Below are positions 62,247-64,000 of a stretch of DNA of 64,000 bases, in pieces. The translations under genes were made by a program, and so were the position numbers. The number at the start of each line of letters is the position of its first letter. Position 1 is the stretch's first letter. The notes under the pieces were generated by a model. That model was not told the origin of the DNA and searched no databases. It saw only the letters and a list, made by a program, of their open reading frames with translations. Source of the stretch: Gordonia prachuapensis (GTDB lineage Bacteria; Actinomycetota; Actinomycetes; Mycobacteriales; Mycobacteriaceae); contig NZ_JAZDUE010000015.1 of the NCBI RefSeq assembly GCF_036350515.1, forward strand, positions 62,001-126,000, in the 5' to 3' direction.

Positions 62247-63275
62247 GTGACAAATGTGACCAGAGTGAAACGGCGTCGGAGAATCGCTGCGCTCACCACC
62301 ATTGCGGCATGTGCGATCGGCGGGGCCGTCGTCGGCGGGCTGCCGGCCGATCGTGCCGGTAACCTCGACGTGCGGCCGGTGGTCACGGCCGTCGATCCGT
62401 CCACCTATTACAACTCGGCGCAGCAGAAGTTCGCGGCTGGTGACGTCCCCGGCGGCCTCGAGTCTCTCGAGGAGATGCTCGCCGTCGTTCCGGTTGACCC
62501 CTATGCCCTTGCTCTGCAGGCGATCTGGTCCGCGCAGGATGATGACCCCGCGACGAGCAAAGCTGCGCTGACGCGGCTGAACGGCATCAACCGGACCTTG
62601 GCGATCGCGGCCCGCAACATCATCGACGGCGTCGATGCGGCGGCGCAGATCGTTCCGGACACCGCGCCGAAGACGATCTCCGGGCAGCCGACCATCGTGA
62701 TCCTCGGCTTCGGTCTCAATCGCAACGGGAAGATGGCACCCGAGCTCGTTCGCCGGGTGACCGCAGGCAAGTCGCAGGCCGACACCACGCCCACCGCGCC
62801 GGTGGTGGTGAGCGGAGGAGCGCCTCAGGCCGGCGTCACCGAGGCGGCCGCGATGAAGAAGTGGCTCGTGTCCAAGGGAGTCGACGCGGGCCGGATCACC
62901 GAGGAGGGACGCTCGGGGTCGACGGTCGGCAACGCCCAGAACACCGCCGAGATCCTGCGTGGCCGAGGTGTCAGCGAGATCATCCTGATCACGTCGCCCA
63001 ACCATATTCGCCGTGCTGCTGCAGATTTCGCCGCTGTCGGTCTCCGAGCCGTCGCGACGGTCACCACCGAGACGGAACTGTCGAAGTACGCCAACCCACT
63101 GACCCGCGACCAGCAGAAGGGAATCCGCCTCGAGGCCACCCGCGCCGCCGGTATTCCGGCGACACGTCAGGCCGGCCTCCCGCTGCCGGACAACCTGCCC
63201 GACACCGGACCGGCCCTGCTCACGGACTTCCTCGAAGGATTGCTCGACGCGGGTTCGTCCATGCTGGGGGAGTAG
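62247..63275 (+). CDS. YdcF/DUF218 family exported protein
   Basis: A 342-residue protein with an N-terminal basic stretch and hydrophobic segment (RRRRIAALTTIAACAIGGAV), a helical region of about 100 residues that may be TPR-like (YYNSAQQKFAAGD), and a C-terminal YdcF domain (VILGFGLNRNGKMAPELVRRV, VVSGGAPQAGVTEAAAM, EGRSGSTVGNAQNTAEIL). Such proteins (related to SanA and ElyC) affect envelope integrity. GTG 62247 is the likely start; there is no clear ribosome-binding site. Confidence 0.85.
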   Translation: MTNVTRVKRRRRIAALTTIAACAIGGAVVGGLPADRAGNLDVRPVVTAVDPSTYYNSAQQKFAAGDVPGGLESLEEMLAVVPVDPYALALQAIWSAQDDDPATSKAALTRLNGINRTLAIAARNIIDGVDAAAQIVPDTAPKTISGQPTIVILGFGLNRNGKMAPELVRRVTAGKSQADTTPTAPVVVSGGAPQAGVTEAAAMKKWLVSKGVDAGRITEEGRSGSTVGNAQNTAEILRGRGVSEIILITSPNHIRRAAADFAAVGLRAVATVTTETELSKYANPLTRDQQKGIRLEATRAAGIPATRQAGLPLPDNLPDTGPALLTDFLEGLLDAGSSMLGE

Positions 63276-63285
63276 GAGGCCGCGC

Positions 63286-63993
63286 TCACCTGCGCCGACT
63301 CTTGGTCAGCGCGACCGGATCGAGAGTCGTACGCGACCACTCGGCCGCCATCGCAAGACTGGTGGCGCGGCCCGAATGCACGTGATGGAACGCGGATTCG
63401 GCGGCCCGGTCGGGATCATGATCGGCGATGGCCGCCAGCAGTTCCTCGTGTTCGCGACACTGCACGCCGGGATCACGCGACTTGGTCAGGTGGAAGAGCC
63501 ATTGTGTCCGCGCCTCGAGTGGTCGGAGAATGTTCTCCAGCAAGGGATTTGCTGCGAGATCGACGATGATCGTGTGAAATCGGGCATTGGCGGCGGCGAT
63601 GGCCGGCTTGTCGTCGCGGGCAGTCGCGTCGCGTGCGATCTCGAGTTGGTCGGCGAGAGCTTCGAGTCCGGCCGCGTCGGCGCGTTCTGCCGCGAGTCGC
63701 GCCGCCAGGACCTCGAGGCTCTCACGGACATCGAACAGGTCGCGCACGTCGTCTGCGGTGAACGGGGCGACGATCGCTCCCTGACGGGGGACCACAACGA
63801 CGAGGCCATCCTGCTGCAGTCGTTGTATCGCTTCGCGGAGCGGTATGCGGGACACCTCGAGTTCGACCGCGAGATCGCGTTCGACCAGCCGGGTCCCGGG
63901 AGGCAGGTCGAGGCCGACGATCTGCGCACGCAACGCGTCGTAGGCATGGTCGCGCAGCGACTTCTTCGTTGCTGCGGCTTCGGCTCTGGTCAC
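63286..63993 (-). CDS. GntR/FadR-type (FCD) transcriptional regulator
   Basis: A 235-residue regulator. The N-terminal winged helix shows GTRLVERDLAVELEVSRIPL and AIQRLQQDGLVVVVPRQGA; the C-terminal all-helical FCD domain has DVRESLEVLAARLAAE, FHTIIVDLAANPLL and HEELLAAIADHD. Metal- and ligand-binding His residues appear as FHTII and SAFHHVHSG. Such proteins sense acyl-CoA or organic acids. GTG 63993 is the start, seven bases from the window edge, so the target operon is outside. It is convergent with the YdcF gene. Confidence 0.92.
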   Translation of the reverse strand: MTRAEAAATKKSLRDHAYDALRAQIVGLDLPPGTRLVERDLAVELEVSRIPLREAIQRLQQDGLVVVVPRQGAIVAPFTADDVRDLFDVRESLEVLAARLAAERADAAGLEALADQLEIARDATARDDKPAIAAANARFHTIIVDLAANPLLENILRPLEARTQWLFHLTKSRDPGVQCREHEELLAAIADHDPDRAAESAFHHVHSGRATSLAMAAEWSRTTLDPVALTKSRRR

Positions 63994-64000
63994 TGTCGTC

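Overview
The window is 64 kb of chromosome from a high-GC actinobacterium that makes mycolic acids. The evidence is an antigen-85-type mycolyltransferase, a DUF3068 envelope protein, a 13E12-type DUF222/HNH gene, an Rv0785-like flavoprotein beside an encapsulin/DyP pair, and KstR-like operators. I place it in the Mycobacteriales, most likely Gordonia or a close relative. That is an inference from gene content, not from a marker gene. No rRNA, tRNA, CRISPR array, integrase or transposase was seen, so this looks like core or soft-core chromosome carrying many small intergenic repeats.

Layout. 1-5713: an EthA-like monooxygenase fragment, NDH-2, two small loci around a strong palindrome, and a DUF222/HNH gene. 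5714-6503: a gene-free stretch with two relics of the HNH 5' end and three dispersed repeats. 6504-14471: TauE-type permease, CoA-binding protein, membrane proteins, ClC channel, DUF1697, a 57-residue Pro-rich ORF, a reductase, a secreted DUF4185 protein and a methyltransferase. 14570-20491: RNase HI, dehydrogenase, LuxR regulator, flavoprotein, cold-shock protein, M23 peptidase and a KstR-boxed SDR. 20590-27640: a TrkH/TrkA potassium system and a heterodimeric ABC exporter. 27849-33072: encapsulin, DyP peroxidase, FAD dehydrogenase and amidase. 33398-42915: mycolyltransferase, AbiEi-like protein, DUF3068 protein, AarF kinase, a Mn/Zn-type ABC importer with an ArsR regulator, and an MFS transporter. 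42975-52953: copper resistance (CopB; csoR-copZ-small membrane ORF-copA) enclosing nadB, a hydrolase and a Cys/His protein. 53019-63993: a second KstR-boxed gene, a molybdenum oxidoreductase, a secreted PE-PPE hydrolase, transhydrogenase pntAA-pntAB-pntB, an F420-type protein, DoxX, YdcF and GntR proteins.

How parts work together. DyP ends in an encapsulin cargo-loading peptide and lies directly upstream of the shell gene, so the two should form a loaded nanocompartment. CsoR-type boxes before copB and before csoR tie two copper loci 6 kb apart into one likely regulon. Two genes carry the KstR core TnnAACnnGTTnnA, which suggests a link to steroid or cholesterol catabolism. The ABC importer has a Mn-type binding protein, whereas the adjacent ArsR protein has a CzrA-like zinc site.

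The most unusual feature is a dispersed repeat that runs from GGTCTCGATACG to CTACTCGACCAGCGG. It sits in at least six intergenic places, in one of them as an inverted pair. One copy lies in frame inside the DyP gene, between the peroxidase domain and the cargo peptide, and a hexanucleotide repeat there encodes Arg-Asp pairs.
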